A stretch of DNA of 42,830 bases from the NCBI GenBank assembly GCA_018303325.1, contig JAGVYH010000006.1, positions 1 through 42,830 on the forward strand. Reading direction: 5' to 3'. Shown here one piece after another: positions 41,680 through 42,830 of this stretch. Both the position numbers and the translations under genes were made by a program. This stretch comes from Candidatus Woesearchaeota archaeon. Lineage in GTDB: Archaea > Nanobdellota > Nanobdellia > Woesearchaeales > DSVV01. Each line of letters opens with the position of its first letter. Within the stretch, counting starts at the first letter, position 1. The notes beneath the pieces were generated by a model, which saw nothing but the letters and a program-made list of their open reading frames with translations, was not told the origin of the DNA and ran no database searches.

Positions 41680-41818
41680 GTCACATGAAATTAAGAGGAA
41701 TTAATCATCTAAACCAATCTGCTTTTTTTAATAATCTGTCATTGTTTGGGTTTATACTTATTATCAACATAAACATTTAAATAACTCCAAATAAATCAAA
41801 CAGAATAAAGCAGTTAAA

Positions 41819-41880
41819 GCCAGCGTCGCATACACAAAGACAAAGTCTTTGGTCGCGACGCTGTCATTCGTTTCACTCAT
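41819..41880 (+). mobile_element. Hairpin insert at the 5' end of tRNA-Ser, with duplicated tRNA start
   Basis: GCCAGCGTCGCATA, the first 14 bases of tRNA-Ser, also occurs at 41819-41832. AGCGTCGC of that copy pairs with GCGACGCT (41856-41863), with inner AAAGAC/GTCTTT. A TATA-like CATTTAAATAAC at about 41772-41783 is spaced correctly for the upstream copy but is ~100 bp from the real tRNA start, suggesting insertion between promoter and gene. Confidence 0.55.
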
Positions 41881-41964
41881 GCCAGCGTCGCATAATCCGG
41901 TAGTGCGGTCGCCTCGAAAGCGACTGTCCGCAAGGACTTTCAGGTTCAAATCCTGGCGCTGGCG
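41881..41964 (+). tRNA. tRNA-Ser(CGA)
   Basis: Class II tRNA: acceptor GCCAGCG/CGCTGGC, anticodon stem GTCGC/GCGAC with loop CTCGAAA (anticodon CGA), long variable arm GTCC-GCAA-GGAC, T-arm TCAGG/CCTGG with loop TTCAAAT, discriminator G as required for serine. No intron. Both ends are partly duplicated in flanking DNA. Confidence 0.95.
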
Positions 41965-42094
41965 TAATTTCTTTTAATAGTCTATGTTAGTTGGACTCCG
42001 AACGTAGTGAGGATGTCCAACCAGCTGACATTTTCCCAGGTTTTGCGCACGCAAAAGCTGGTGGTAATCCTGGCGCTGGCGTAATTTCTTTTAA
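41949..42094 (+). mobile_element. Hairpin insert at the tRNA-Ser 3' end, bounded by a 29-bp perfect direct repeat
   Basis: AATCCTGGCGCTGGCG plus TAATTTCTTTTAA (41949-41977) is repeated exactly at 42066-42094. Between lie GTTGGACTCC/GGATGTCCAAC with loop GAACGTAGTGA (41990-42021) and TTTTGC/GCAAAA with GCAC loop. The loop is the same 11-mer as in the tRNA-Arg insert apart from C/T. No integrase gene. Confidence 0.68.
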
Positions 42095-42208
42095 GTGTTC
42101 ACTAATATAAGAAAAATGATATGTTTTTATCTTGCTTTCTCAAAATGGCACGCAGCGCGTACCGAATTGACTTGATTTAATTATAACTAAACACACAAAA
42201 CTTAAAAA

Positions 42209-42218
42209 TTTATAAATA
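42209..42218 (+). promoter_or_regulatory. TATA box of cmk
   Basis: TTTATAAATA is centred 28 bp before ATG 42241, so the mRNA should be leaderless; no ribosome site is seen before the ATG. Confidence 0.6.
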
Positions 42219-42240
42219 AGTTCTTTCTTGTATTTTCCTA

Positions 42241-42830
42241 ATGATCATCACACTCTCCGGCAACATTGCATCAGGCAAATCAACTGTTGCGGAAGCGCTT
42301 TCTCAAAAATTAGGCATGAAACATTACAGTACTGGAGAATTCATGAGGCAAATGGCAAAGCAGAAAGGGGTTTCTCTGCAAGAGCTTGGAAAAAAAGCTG
42401 AGAAAGATTTCTCCATAGACAAAAAAATAGATGACTGGACAATAAATTTGGGTAAATCAGAGGACAATTTTATTATTGACTCAAGATTAGCGTGGCATTT
42501 TATCCCAGACAGCATTAAGATATATCTTTTTGTCGGAAAAAAAGACCAGATGAGAAGGTTAATGCTTGACCAAAAATTGAAAAGAAGGAAAGCAGAAGAT
42601 TTCAAGAATGAAAACGATGCAGTCAAGAAAATAATTGCGAGAGAAAACAGCGAAGATAAGCGGTACAAGAAATATTATAAATTGAATTATCATGACAAAA
42701 AACATTATGATCTATGGCTGAATACAGACGGAATGACAATAGATTACTGCGCTGAAGTTTTAAGAAAATTTATTGAGGAAAAATACGAATTCAAAGGGGC
42801 AGAAACAAAGGGGTTTTTTAATAAATTTTT
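42241..42830 (+). CDS. cmk: Archaeal-type cytidylate kinase (3' end beyond the window)
   Basis: Not in the ORF track because no stop is reached. Translation starts MIITLSGNIASGKSTVAEAL (P-loop GNIASGKST), continues with HYSTGEFMRQMAKQKGVSL and the typical short-kinase block DNFIIDSRLAWHFIPDSIKIYLFV, then ARENSEDKRYKKYY. This is the small archaeal CMP kinase (CMP/dCMP + ATP to the diphosphate), not the long bacterial form. About 196 codons are visible, slightly beyond the usual ~180-190, so the end should be close. Confidence 0.93.
   Translation, partial: MIITLSGNIASGKSTVAEALSQKLGMKHYSTGEFMRQMAKQKGVSLQELGKKAEKDFSIDKKIDDWTINLGKSEDNFIIDSRLAWHFIPDSIKIYLFVGKKDQMRRLMLDQKLKRRKAEDFKNENDAVKKIIARENSEDKRYKKYYKLNYHDKKHYDLWLNTDGMTIDYCAEVLRKFIEEKYEFKGAETKGFFNKF

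Noticed and set aside
41764-41949. 61-aa minus-strand ORF
   Set aside because: Covers tRNA-Ser and the duplicated tRNA 5' end; it is an accident of those sequences.

Overview
The window is an AT-rich archaeal chromosome segment, most likely from a DPANN lineage such as Woesearchaeota or a relative. That placement is an inference from gene content; no taxonomic search was possible. Archaeal marks are ribosomal protein L15e, RtcB ligase with archease, an archaeal-type CMP kinase, a bacterio-opsin-activator (Bat) type HTH protein, an AbrB-PhoU regulator, two tRNA genes with introns at position 37/38, TATA boxes about 27 bp before start codons (leaderless transcripts) and GGTGA ribosome sites. 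Bacterial-type genes (deoB, deoC, Fic, DinD/BRO-like, IS elements) suggest transfer.

Layout. 1-500: end of an IS3-like element, a broken membrane gene and a small ORF. 0.5-4.3 kb: ThiI-like sulfurtransferase, Gfo/Idh/MocA oxidoreductase, MATE exporter, tRNA-Lys(CTT) with intron. 4.4-10.1 kb: DJ-1/PfpI protein, flavin reductase, RtcB, a DUF2892 membrane protein, a double-domain ThyX-like protein and archease. 10.1-15.5 kb: BRO/DinD protein and a 1426-residue protein with a kinase-like C-terminal domain and three low-complexity tandem repeats. 15.7-20.5 kb: PhoU-type regulator, deoC, deoB and a Fic protein. 20.8-25.4 kb: cyclase, tRNA-binding protein, PEP-mobile-domain protein, endonuclease IV-like protein, DUF1858 protein, ferredoxin, tRNA-Tyr. 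25.5-28.9 kb: exported protein, L15e, an unknown gene, a lipoprotein, tRNA-Arg. 29.3-34.6 kb: zinc-ribbon microprotein and a surface glycan/lipid cluster (six-hairpin glycosidase-like protein, alpha/beta hydrolase, two glycosyltransferases, broken FAD reductase). 35-38.8 kb: adenylate kinase, PD-(D/E)XK nuclease, and a two-gene RHH plus GHKL-ATPase/zinc-protease module. 38.8-42.8 kb: IS1-like element, Bat-type HTH gene, a small unknown gene, tRNA-Ser and the start of CMP kinase.

How genes work together. RtcB and archease join tRNA halves after intron removal, and two intron-bearing tRNAs are in the same window. DeoB and DeoC turn (deoxy)ribose-1-phosphate into glycolytic intermediates, beside ThyX, Adk and Cmk as a salvage-style nucleotide economy.

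The most striking content is non-coding. (1) Chains of interchangeable palindromic modules with TTCG/CGAA loops occupy the spaces between four consecutive genes and recur at 40 kb. They supply the stop codons and last residues of two proteins, in opposite orientation. (2) Hairpin inserts lie at the 3' ends of tRNA-Arg and tRNA-Ser, bounded by duplicated tRNA ends and sharing an 11-nt loop. (3) A dispersed element of about 140-165 bp has GGCGAAGCC and GGACTGCGTCC hairpins near its ends. (4) A 337-bp multi-stem element has an 18-bp perfect terminal inverted repeat. The best candidate for an undescribed protein system is the RHH + GHKL/HExxH pair at 36.9-38.8 kb.
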